Shown: positions 1-11,068 of the stretch, piece by piece
Layout: every line of letters begins with the position of its first letter
Numbering within the stretch: position 1 is the stretch's first letter
Source of the DNA: Annona cherimola
Taxonomy: Eukaryota; Streptophyta; Magnoliopsida; Magnoliales; Annonaceae
Direction: 5' to 3'
Assembly: GCA_030490835.1 (NCBI GenBank)
Contig: CM059974.1
Coordinates: 8,997,501-9,061,500, forward strand
Length of the DNA: 64,000 nucleotides
Position numbers and translations under genes: made by a program
The notes under the pieces: model-generated
What the model was told of the DNA's origin: nothing
What the model saw: only the letters and a program-made list of their open reading frames with translations
The model's database searches: none

Positions 1-29
1 ATTCAATTATTTTTATAATTCAACCTCAG

Positions 30-560
30 TCCTTTAAATGCAAATATGTAAGATTAAAATGTAAATAATATTTTAGACATTTTATAAGATTTTAATGATA
101 TCTTTTAACGCTATAAGGGCTAGGGGTCTAAAATCTAAAATACAAATAACCGAACTTCATAAGGTTTAAAATGCTCATTCACAAATTTTAAAATTTAAAA
201 TGCAAATATACAAAGTTAGAAGGTTTAAAATGAAAATTCACTTGCAAAAGGTATTTTAATTATTTTACAATATTTTAATGGTGTTTTTCAATATTGTGAA
301 GGCCTGGGGTCAAAAATCCAAATAATTAAATCTCATAAGGCCTAAAATGTTAATACACATGAAACTACCTTAGGGCAGTTGGTTTCACACATGAGCATGC
401 TTGCCCCAAGATCCAAGTATCAATTCCCACGGACTATAAGAGCAATGACTCCACCCACAGCTGTTAAGCACTGGGCTCCAGCTAAAAAAAATAAAAATAT
501 ATTAAAAAATGCTAATGCGCAGACTTCAGAATTTAAAATGCAAATGTACAAAGTTAAAAA
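30..560. repeat. AT-rich dispersed subrepeats
   Basis: Several imperfect copies of a short unit resembling 'aaatgcaaatatacaaagtt' followed by 'ggtttaaaatg' occur here (around 40, 140, 200, 330 and 535). The phrase 'gtctaaaat' and its spacing recall the terminal repeats of the Mutator-type element at 4,898-6,287. This may therefore be a decayed arm of a related element, but I found no partner arm or target duplication. No gene is visible. Confidence 0.4.
360..507 (+). mobile_element. tRNA-derived SINE, old
   Basis: The block begins near 'ttagggcagttggtttcac', carries a polymerase III B-box-like stretch ('agtatcaattccc', about 415-427) and ends in an A-rich tail (485-507). It is flanked by degenerate 14-bp direct repeats, 'aatgttaatacaca' at 346-359 and 'aatgctaatgcgca' at 508-521 (11 of 14 match), as expected for an old target-site duplication. 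The SINE family was not identified. Confidence 0.5.
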
Positions 561-2471
561 GTTTAAAATGTGAATTTCCTACCCAATTCATTGTAACCAT
601 TTTCTCAAATTTTCACATGGGAATCTCTATTGTTCATCTTGGATGGATGACTTGGATTTGCCGTGGGAATTTTTGAGATGGGTGAAAATATTTTAGAGGG
701 CATGGATTTTGAAATCTTGTATTTGCACCACTCTTTACACTTCATCCGTCTTCTTCTTCTCATATTTATTCAGTGATCGATGGTTGCTGTTATTCAATGA
801 TCTAGAGTTGTTGTTGGCCATGGGGGAAAGCTGCTACGGTGATCGCCGAGGTTTGTGTGGGGCTTTAATTCCCTCCTATGGATGTTGGGCTGTGAGATTT
901 TCAATGTTATGGTTAAAGAAGGAGATCTCCTCAACTGCCAAACTAGGTATTAAAAATTAACATTTATTGTTTAAATATTTATTATGGCAAAAGATATAAT
1001 AGCTCTAAACAATTATGTCCCTTGTAACATTTGCATCTTAATTTTGAAATATTAGTAATAAGTAAAAAAATATTTCGATTTTTAAAGCCGGTTTGCCACG
1101 TGATTTTTGCAACTGTACTTTTTGGGGAGATTTGGTCTTTAAGTTAATGAAATTTGCACTTTTGATCACTAAGTTTCAGAAATGTCCGATTTGATCACTT
1201 CAGTTACAGAAAAACCTTAACATTATTACTTTTTAATACAAAATGACTAAAATACTTTTCATAAATTTATCCTTACCAAAAATCGATTTCATTGTTAGGT
1301 TTACTTTCTTCGTTGAGTCGCTATTTATGAAAGTTCTTGTGAGAATTTTCTTAAATTTTCAAAAATATCAAAATGATATTTTGGTATGTGGGTTAGGGCG
1401 TCACATAAGCGAAGGACAAACAACGGTACATTTCTGAAATTTGAAGCCATTTATTATAGATATAAAAGTTAAAAGTCAAAACATAGAAATTCTATAAACT
1501 TGAGGGACCTATATGCAAATTCCCCTTCAACTTTTCCTATTTAAGTTAATGAGTGAGCAAGTTATTCGTAAGAAGGGTTTTCTGAAAAATTTGTCTTTAT
1601 CAAAATATAGTCTTTTACAATCACATTAATTAAATTTTCGGAACGGATTCAGATTTTTACTCCAATCTTGCAGTTTTTATTACAAGTCAACGGGTGTAAG
1701 AAACAGAAAATGGACAATCAGTCAGTCTCGTCACATGTAATTAAGCACAACAAACGACGCTGCGAAAATAACAGAAATATAATTACATCAAATAATGACG
1801 TAGGAAGCGCATGGAGATTGGTGGTCACCTGCAGCCCAATAAAAATCTAAAATTTGGGACCTCAACAACTCTCTTCGATGAGATTCTTGCAATAGGCGAC
1901 CTACAGACGAGCACACGTATCTACAGAGGACTCTGTCCAATGAAATTAGAAGTGTTTTCCCCATATCGACAGCTGGTCAAATTAATTAGGAGATTCAGTA
2001 CTACTAATCTAGTCACATTCGGGGTCGAAACTTTTAAGAGTTTATTTTATTCGATAGATATTATCAACTATAGCGTAGCGTCTTCCTCGTACGCAGTCAA
2101 CTTGGCATTTAGATCTTACTAGGACCGGCCGTGTCTGGGAACGGTTTTGGAATCCCCAAGTGCCTATCAGCAACGATTTCGTCGGTTACTGAAATGCCCA
2201 TAAGTGACAAGATAATATTGTTGCCAAAAGTCCCGAATTACAAATGTAATGCAGTTTACATTCCACTCGGCCCCAAATAACACGTGCAACAATCTATAAA
2301 CTAATAACATACGTAAGAATATTAATTAGAGAGCAATCTTCAATCACTATTTCGCTAACCAAAATTAGTAAAAATTTTAGCATGTTGGTTTTATGAATTA
2401 ATTCGTACAAGCAGTTATTTTTTCTATGCCCAACAATTGGTATACCCATGCGAATGTAGAATTGATTGATA
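561..2471. other. Intergenic, no gene recognised
   Basis: Low-complexity AT-rich sequence. About 1,130-1,530 looks like a MITE: the left part reads 'gagatttggtctttaagtt', the right part ends 'gagggacctatatgcaaatt', and the arms are roughly inverted. About 1,780-2,340 is less AT-rich and has open frames of up to 103 codons, but none resembles a known family and no splice structure is evident. Confidence 0.35.
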
Positions 2472-4897
2472 CACTACAACAAAAGTCACCAATAGCAACC
2501 TGATAAATTGTTGCTATTAGGATTTTTTCGTTGCTAATAAGCATTTGCAACCGAAAATCGTTGGTTGCATGTTCGATACAAAAGTCCTTTCTCTAAAAGT
2601 CAATAGCAATGACACCTAAATGGTTGCTAATGGTACATCAATAGCAATGAATTTTTGGATGCTAATTGTAAATAATTTCGTTGCATCTTCTACTCCGGTC
2701 ACCAGCCGATGTTCATACTTTCGTTACAATTGGTACCTTAATTGCAACAAAATTTTTTGTTGCAAATTGTGAGCTAAATTTGTTGCAAAAATTAAAATTT
2801 AACCATGGTTAACGAATTAGTGAAGAACAATTTCGTTGCAATTGGTAATAAAGTCCGTCGCGATTAGCAATAAAGTTCATTGCAATTGGCAATAAAGTCT
2901 ATCACAATTGACTTCAGTATAAAATCTTAAAGAATTGCAAAATAAATAAATTTATTATTATTAATTACATGTTCTGTCATTGATTACAACGTATAATAGA
3001 TAATAAAGCTAAAAAGTTTAAAAAAATAAATACATTATAGAGCAACAACATGATTAAAAAATTTAAATATCTTAATACTTGATAAACTTTCAATAAACGA
3101 GTCAAAATATTCTTATATCTTCACTATATTTGCTCTCTACGAATTTGGTAGTTGCACCTTTATCATTCCTGTCCAAATATAATAAAACTTTATGAGTGAA
3201 TAATCATGTGGAATGACAAATTTTAAGGCAAATGACTTCAACTATATATATAATCTACACCCATAAAGAAAATAATGAGAAATAAGCTTTCATGATTTAA
3301 ATTGGAAAGAATGATAAGTTAATGAGCAAAATAGGAAAGGAAAAGCAACTTTTCAGAAAATTAAATTGGTACTTATTAAGGGAGATCTTTTAGATCTATC
3401 AAGTATATTATAACCCAAATTGGAACCTGGACACTAACCTCTATCTCAGCAAATTGTTCATTGATAAGGAAGAATATAGAAGGAATCTAATAAAGGAGGC
3501 TTCACGGAATGAATAAATACTTCATTGTAGAGTGTAGTGATATCAACATGCTCCACAACTTTTCCTTATTTCCAAACCATATAATCAATTAGAACATCCC
3601 AAATAAAGCAAGGACAAGACCGTTAGTCAAGCAAATACCCCACTATGGCTAATTGAAGGCCAATAAACCAATACACTGTGAAAAAGTTGAGGTTTGCACT
3701 ATAGTTGTTTTTAGTAGTTATAGATGCTTTCTAAAGGAAAAGCTTTGTTGAGAAATCTGTTAATTACAATGTCAATCCAGAGTAATGGAAGTACCATAAA
3801 TGAGAAAGGCATAAAATATCCAACACGATGACTAACCAACCTTTGCAACCCCCTAGAGACTGCAGGGTACAATGTCAATTTTGGAGCAAGACTTTCCAAC
3901 ATTTCAAAATGTTTGCAAACTTGCTTCAATATATAATCAAATATATAATGGGCTAAATCAGTAAGATAATTCAAAACCAACGACAAAGACTAGAATTTAA
4001 ACTATAAAATAGGTTATTATAGTTACATACTATTGAATGACAATAGCTGACTCTTGAAATAAGTAGCTAGAAGAAGAACCCACCTGCAAGGAGAATATGA
4101 TATTAGTAAAACACATGCATCAAAGAGGCAAACTATTTGAATTCGAACAATAAATTTATGAAATATAACTTAAAAGGTTTCATAACTTACATGGTCGCAA
4201 ACACATCCACCAAAGAATGAAAAATGAAGTTGGAAACCAAGTTCCAATAACATGTTTCTGTTGTTTACATAAAACAACAACAAACAGTTGGTATAGGTGC
4301 ATAAACTTTGTTTAATTCATGAAATTTACAAGTTGGGACAAGTCTATAAACATGAACATAGTGTATTCTAGTAGATTTCATACTTGCAATCCAACACATA
4401 ATCAAACTAAGCATCGAATTCAAAATAGTAACTAATAAAAAATCGACAATTGTGGTGTTAGAAATCTTCGACTTGTTTGAGAGCTAACTCAACCAATATA
4501 CTATCAATAATATTGAAGAGGGAAGAAATTCCAACAAATATGTCTTTTGTTTTTATAGAAAGGAATAATTTGATCAATTCATTGGATTGAACCATGTGAT
4601 CACAGTAGATGAAGAAGCCCTTCAATGTGTTGGAGGATTCCCACAAATGATTGTGGAAATGCTAGTTTTGTGAACTTTTAGTTCACTATTAATAGTCACT
4701 CGAAGCACTGGAGTCAAAGAAAAAATACAAGAAGACATTGATCCAACTTTTCATTAGTAGCAAGTAGTAGTATAGTATTATTTACCTTAATTATCTCTAA
4801 TATAACCACATTGCACCACAACCATTTTATGCCAAATGCCTCACTAGTAGCAAATAATTGCATACTAATCTGTAAAGATAAACTGAAATCTATGTTT

Positions 4898-6287
4898 GGG
4901 GTATTTGCGCCATACCCCCTCTAAGTATGCGAAATAGCATTTTAGACCCTGATAAGTTTTTTTTTTGCATTTTAAACCCTCCGCCCTAGCGCCGTTTGCT
5001 GCGCACCGTCTGACTGTGTGCAATGACGGAAATACCCCTCAATAGAAACAAAATCGTTGCCCTAACGAGAAAATCCTTCCCAAACCTTAGCGTCTCTACT
5101 ATCTGCTAAAACACGAACATGAAGATCTCCTTGATTAACATCACCATCAGCTAGCTTCCGGAGGTTCAATCGATCTCCCTTCCATACAAAGCATCTGCTC
5201 CTGTTATAGGAATATGCAGAGCAAGAGCAATCATCCAAGCATGCCGTCTGGAATTTTTTAATACCTTCAACAACTAAAGATCTTGAATTTGGAGGTAGTT
5301 TCATATTAGGAATCCGCAAAAACATCAACTTTTTTACCATTCACGAAGTTATTCTCAGAACATAACACATCTTCCTCTGCTACACAACCTGCAGCCCAGT
5401 CACCCGTCTCCCAATTTTTTCGGGACCGCGGCTGAAAGTCCTGCAAACATCCACACAAGGTAGAGCTACTAGAATCACAGACCCCAAAGGCCCCACAAAC
5501 AGCAAAAACATCACATTGGTCTGATGGGTAGGACATAAAAATATTCCAGTTCTTTGTCTGATTAGACCATATCCAATCAAGGAATTGCCCTGATACTCCC
5601 ACGACAAATCATATGATAGATCCATTTTTCACAATGTAGGAGTAGTAATTCTCTTTCTCATTTGTTACATACGTGATACGATCAACCGGTTGTTGAATGA
5701 GTTCTGATATTATTGGTGGGATTAAAGGGAACCTTTGGCCATCCCACACTCCAGTTCTCCAATACCCATAAGAATCATACCACAACATGTAATACTAACT
5801 GGTGTCATCTGCTTCTATCTGGAAAGAATAAGCACTGGGAGCAGGATCTTCTGAGTTCCTCCATGAAAAGAGGCGCTGGTGAAGTCCGGTGACTTTGTTC
5901 AAACCCACCTTTTGTTTAGGGAACCATGTATCTGTTGGGTGATCAAAGCTCTGTCATGTCACCCGAGACGAATTGGACCTGTCTCTTAGGACAAGATTTC
6001 CATTGTCCATTACCCAAAGTCCCTTCACTTCACAACGTCGTGCCTCTTCTAAAAGTTCAGTCTTTCCCCTTTTCATCTTCAAAGCATCTCAATCAGTGTC
6101 ATTTACGTCATTTTAAAAAAACCATGCACACAATAGGACGGCCAGACGGTGCACAGCAGACGGCGTTAGGGCGGAGGGTTTAAAATGCAAAAAAAGAAAC
6201 TCATCAGGGTCTAAAATGCTAATACGCAAATGTCGGGGTCTAAAATGCTATTTCGCATACTTAGAGTGGGTATGGCGCAAATACCCC
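4898..6287. mobile_element. Pack-MULE (Mutator-like element carrying a gene fragment)
   Basis: The element is bounded by perfect 9-bp target duplications TCTATGTTT (4,889-4,897 and 6,288-6,296), the length typical of Mutator-like elements. Its terminal inverted repeats begin GGGGTATTTGCGCCATACCC. The left arm runs to about 5,042. The right arm spans about 6,105-6,287 and is longer by one extra internal subrepeat of about 29 bp containing 'tagcattttagaccc'. No transposase is present. Between the arms lies a piece of an S-domain receptor-kinase gene on the minus strand. Perfect target duplications against partly diverged arms suggest a moderately recent insertion into the older CACTA element. 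Confidence 0.85.
5050..6080 (-). pseudogene. S-domain (G-type lectin) receptor-like kinase ectodomain fragment, captured and broken
   Basis: Read on the minus strand from about 6,060 downwards, the conceptual protein matches the extracellular part of G-type lectin S-receptor-like kinases. In order it shows the end of the B-lectin domain ('NGNLVLRD', then 'QSFDHPTDTWFP'), an S-locus glycoprotein domain ('YYMLWYDSYGYWRTGVWDGQ'), a cysteine-rich EGF-like stretch ('YPSDQCDVFAVCGAFGVC'), and a PAN/apple domain ('ACLDDCSCSAYSY', then 'CFVWKGDRLNL'). The transmembrane segment and kinase are absent. The reading frame is broken by three stop codons: in the B-lectin part where a tryptophan is expected before QSFDHPTDTW, after 'EADDTS', and after 'VKNGSI'. 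A frameshift near 5,325-5,340 separates the EGF and PAN parts. The fragment lies entirely between the Mutator-type terminal repeats. In the intact family these proteins sit in the plasma membrane and sense ligands; this piece is unlikely to make a receptor. Confidence 0.85.
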
Positions 6288-7739
6288 TCTATGTTTAATA
6301 GCAACCGCATAATTCTGACCACATGAATTCTAGATTTTTAGCCACGTACCGGTTTAGTACATCATTCTCGCCATAATTAATTGAAGAACAAACAACTAAT
6401 TATAAAAAATATTATAACCCCGATTCCAACGACAAAATTCATACATAAATGTAATAATTTAACAACAATTTCAATACAAACGGTAACTGTTTACCTCCAA
6501 AAAAATTGAAAATAGTGAAGCCAGAACATCACCATCTTCTATTAAATTCAGTGGGCCCCATCAAAATCCAACATCAAAACTCAACACCTCTATTGATTCT
6601 TCATGCCCCTCTGCAACAACTAGAATGATCCATATCCATCTGCCATGGCCGAAATAGGAAAAATTCTTCTTCTTCAAGGTTGGTCAACTACTGCATCCAA
6701 ACCTGGCCATCATATTTGAGTCATATATCATCAACACACTGCACACCGCCTCTATTAGTTTAGCGAAGTTGCGACTTAACCAAAGATAGCCCCACCCTCT
6801 ACTAATCTGGAAACAAATGGTAAAGAAAAAAATCACGGCGTAGCTGCTAGGATTCTTAGGGGTGGGGATTGTTTGAGAAGAAATTGTAAAAAGAGATAGA
6901 AACAGGTCAAGTGAGGTTGAGACGATGAGAAGCCAAAGAAGCATGTGACAACTCAATTTCGACTGTGTTGGAAAGAAGAGATGAAGCAGTGTCGACATTA
7001 GCGTACTTGCCAGAAGTAAGAAATGGAGTGGAATCAGCATCAGTGTGCTAGAGCTGCATGTGCTAGGGTTTTTTTGGGGGTGGGGGAGAGTGAGAAATGA
7101 CGATAGATTTGGGAGGGAAAGCAAAAATGAAGAGAAGTGTGGGAAAATGGAGAGTGGGAATGGGCGGTAGGACTTCGATATTTTCGGCATATGCAATAGA
7201 TTATACATATCATTTTTAAAAAATCATCATTTTCATATTCATGTTAAGGTGTGCACTAATAATCCATAATAGCATTTTTTCCTTATCAACCATTAATTTT
7301 ATCTGCCCAATGTAATTTAAATCGTACATATTTTATTATTGGATAAATAATAGTTATTAATAAATAAATAAATCATTTATTTGAATAAATATTCAGAGAA
7401 AAATTGTTAAATAATTGATATAGCAACTATATTGCAATTAGTTTAAATATAATAGTTGAAAATGAATTTTTTTGTTTTCAAAAATGAATGTTCTTATTAA
7501 TATTTATGGGTGCCTTGGAAGAAAAGAAATAATAATATTTATCAAATATATTATAATTTTTTATGAGATTTTTATTAAAAATAAAATAATTTTAAAAAAT
7601 AGGAAAATATTAAAATCAATCAACATTTCTTTTAATTATTATTAAATCCAAATATATATTTATCATGAACAGTTGCCCATATATATAATGGAGGATGATT
7701 TAGTTAGGTCAGGCTAAGTTGGGCTTTACTTAGTTCGTC

Positions 7740-7995
7740 CTAAAAAACATACTTTTTTATTTTTTCAGTTTTCATGAACATATAAAGTTAGGTATATTTA
7801 TTTTATAAACCAAGTTTTACTATTTTTTATACTTTTAAGTATTTTTTAAACACAATAGTATTTTCGTAAATTTTTGTTTTAGAAATTTACGAAAATGCCA
7901 TTGTGTTTAAAAATCCAAAAAAAAAACTTAAAAGTATCCAAAATGGTAAAACTTGATTTATAGGTTAAATACACCTAGTTCTATATGTCCATGAA
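7740..7995. mobile_element. Hairpin MITE, family P
   Basis: A palindromic AT-rich element with its symmetry centre near 7,880. The left arm 'aaaccaagttttactatttt' mirrors the right arm 'aaaatggtaaaacttgattt', and 'tacgaaaatgccattgtgtt' mirrors the stretch left of the centre. Related copies with the same core ('aagttttatcatttttgaaa' type arms) occur at about 8,735, 17,480/19,930 (split), 21,430, 23,185, 37,085, 45,595 and 46,840. No coding capacity. Confidence 0.65.
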
Positions 7996-8545
7996 AAAAA
8001 TTAAAAAGAAATATGTATTGCGGCCGCCCGTTTAAAATCACGGCTCATATATAATATAATTATCAACTAATAATAGTTTCATTAGCTAATCTTAAAATAA
8101 ATAAAATAAGATGCATATGTATATTATTTCATATGAAAAAGTACATTTGTATTTTCATATTTATTTTAATCATCTGAACAAATTTTTGATGTCTAGTAGT
8201 TGTCACTTTTTGGAACGAGATAAATTTCATTGCAGCGTATTACTCTAATGGGAACAAAATACCATTTCATTGCAATTATGTCGATCAATTGCAATGAAAA
8301 ATTTTCATTGCAATATATTGTTGCTATTTTGTTCATCAATTGCAATCAAAATTTTCTTCATTGCAATTGTACATAATAGCAACCAATTTTTGCAATGAGA
8401 TAGATTTCTTTGCAACTTGAAGATAAGATTACACCAATAGCAACGAAGATTGTATTTCGTTACAATAATCATATTATTGCAATGAGTTGCAATAAGCCTT
8501 CTTTGCAATTTTTTGTTGCAATTGTTAACTTTTGTTGTATTGATA

Positions 8546-11068
8546 CATGGATTTCATTTAAAGCGAACAGGAATTTGTTAGCTGTTTCAAACGGGTCTCG
8601 CCGCGATGATGACGTGGAGTCCACCTTGTACCTGTCTTTAAACTTGGGGCATGTTTCAATGAATTTCAATGCGTCTCGAATGCATCATGTTGAAAATTTT
8701 ATTTATTTATTATCATTATTATTAAATTTTTTATAAAACTCTTGATCTATGCGTATTTAATTTATATTCTAAATTTTATAATGTTTGAAAATGCGTATAT
8801 ATATTTTTGATCTTTAAAAATAGAATAATTTTGGCACTTTTTAAATGAATAAACTACCTCTATTTTCAAAAATCAAAGAATATATATACTCATTTCTAAA
8901 AATAGTAAAACTTAGATTATAAATTAAATACGCATAAATTAAGAGTTCTATAAAAAGATTTTTTTAAAAAATAATAATAAACAGAATTTTCAGCCGGATG
9001 CATTGAAACAAACCCCATTAAACTCACTTGTTTAGTCAGACAATTGTGTTTCATCCAATTTAAAGATGTGCGTGAACTTCATTAGATAAATATGTAAAAT
9101 TAATATAATAAAATTAATTCATTTATATATTATTTTCAAAGTGGTTATTCAATATTTAAACTATGTATAATAATATTCTTCCTTTATGAACGAATAATTT
9201 TATAAATTAGGGAAAATATGAAAATACATCTACAAATTTTGTATCTAACCCCAAATATACTTGCAAACCTTTCATAATTTCTTATATTCCAATGTATTTT
9301 ACATAAAACTTTATTTATATTCACATCATTAAGAATATGCTAAATGGGTTATTAACCTGCATATAAAACAATATAGTTGCCCATGCCCAACTTCGTACAC
9401 TAATTTGCAATTCATGATTTAATTTTTATTTGAACTCTAATTTTATTCAAATAGAAATTAGGGTTTGAATCAAAATTAGAGTATGAATTGCAAATTAATA
9501 CTCGAGCAATTTCATCGTTTTACACACAGGACCCTTCTTAAGTACATGATATAAATGGAATTTGACTAAAATACGTGAGTATTAGAAGAATTATAAAAAG
9601 TTGTTGGGACATACAAAATTAGGTGCAAAACATGGAGATATATTTGAGGTTTGTCTTATAAATTATTATAACATTTTAAGGTATCTATGGTTAGATATAA
9701 GAATCTTTCAGTAAGAAATACAGCTTATCTAATACTTGGATTGAAATAATTTTTGTTACTTTAATAAAACAAATAATTTTAATCAATACTATCAATTGAA
9801 TTTTGATTTTATCATTAAAATGAGACCCATCTAAAAGGTTCACTGAACTACTAGAATCGAGACCTTATATGTGCAAGTAATGATTTCACATATCTAAGTT
9901 GCATGAAGCCTTCATGATACACCTTATTTTTTAATTTTTAAATATTTTTAAAATCTAAATTATTTATCATGTTTCACACACCTTGTTTTATCAAATTACT
10001 GGATTGGAGGAAAAGTGCACAACTAAAGTACCGAACGTAAAACAAAGAATAAGCAGAAGGCAGAAGGCGATCATTTAAAACTTACATTTTATAAAAATTA
10101 TAATCTTTTGAGAATAAATAAAATTATTAATTTTTTTAAAAAGCTAGTATACATGTACTATATAAAAATTTACAATATATTTAATTATTAAAACCATAAA
10201 TAAATACAACAAATGATTTAGATTTTAAAATTTTTTAAAAATGAAAAAAGTAGTTATATAGAGGCTGCGTACAGCCCATATGTATTGAATTGGTGCTCTA
10301 TATTTGTAATTCAATGGTGCATTTACCACCTTAATTACTACGAAAATTGTCTAAAGAATTCTATTTCTATGAAATTTCTCTTCTATATAAATTCTTACTT
10401 TAAATGTTTGATAAAAAAGTTAAATTCATTAATTGTACTCAACATTATTTATATTATTATGAAAACTCTATCATTTCTCTAGTATTATTGTGCATGGACT
10501 TCATTTATAAAGATATAAAATCAACTTCATGCTAAATAATGATTTTAAAATTGTATTTTGAACATTTAAATTATAAAAATATTTTTATATAGGTAAATGA
10601 TTTTATAAGATAAATAACTCATCCAGTCCACCTGTTACAATTTAAAGTTGTTAATTCGACATTCAAATTATCTAAAACATTAATCTTATGTGGGTGAATG
10701 ATAATAATAGAAAGTATTTAACGTTTTAATGTATCCACAAATAGATCTAAATATTTTCTAATTTATAAATGATTATTTGTATTTCTAAGGAGGTACGGCT
10801 TATCTAAGACTTCAATTGAAATAATTTTTTGTATCATAGTAAAAAATAATGGTGTTAAGCAAGGTGACTAGTTGGATTTTGGTTTTATCATTAAAGTTTC
10901 CCACATTCATAGATTTTCACCTTAATTTTATGATGGTTCATGCACTACTAGGTTAATTTGCAACCTATATATTCTTATAAGATGACTTTACAGCTGTACA
11001 TTCATGGGCTCATGAGAAATTATATGTGTGATCGTCGTATATCCATCCAGTGTACAAAAACATTTGCA
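8546..11068. other. Intergenic with MITE remnants
   Basis: AT-rich DNA between the CACTA element and MRS2-A. About 8,735-8,965 is a family P hairpin MITE. About 9,225-9,665 is another foldback: 'aatttgcaattcatgattta' near 9,411 is mirrored by 'gagtatgaattgcaaatt' near 9,479, and the outer arms also mirror one another. The remaining sequence contains no recognisable gene or RNA. Confidence 0.45.

Larger units (their letters stand above)
2472..8542. mobile_element. CACTA (En/Spm-like) transposon, non-autonomous remnant
   Basis: The left end begins CACTACAACAAAAGT at 2,472. The right end reads acttttgttgtattg and stops at 8,542; its reverse complement is CAATACAACAAAAGT, the same terminal repeat with one change that destroys the CACTA end. 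A 3-bp target duplication (ATA, 2,469-2,471 and 8,543-8,545) flanks the element. Both subterminal zones (2,480-2,920 and 8,215-8,530) are packed with short direct and inverted motifs of the type ttgcaac, agcaac and gttgctatt, as in CACTA transposase-binding regions. No transposase is recognisable: the open frames near 3,711-3,986, 4,458-4,646 and 6,684-7,208 on the minus strand have no identifiable domain. The interior (2,920-4,888 and 6,297-7,740) is otherwise unrecognised. A Mutator-type element is nested at 4,898-6,287 and a hairpin MITE at about 7,740-7,995. Confidence 0.75.

Noticed and set aside
1811..2122. 103-codon frame in a less AT-rich patch, considered as a viral or transposon gene relic
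   Set aside because: I could match it to no family motif, and neighbouring frames are equally open.
6684..7208. 174-codon open frame on the minus strand
   Set aside because: Pyrimidine-rich low-complexity sequence giving a leucine/serine/proline-rich product with no domain, inside a CACTA remnant. It may be transposon leader sequence, but a gene cannot be supported.
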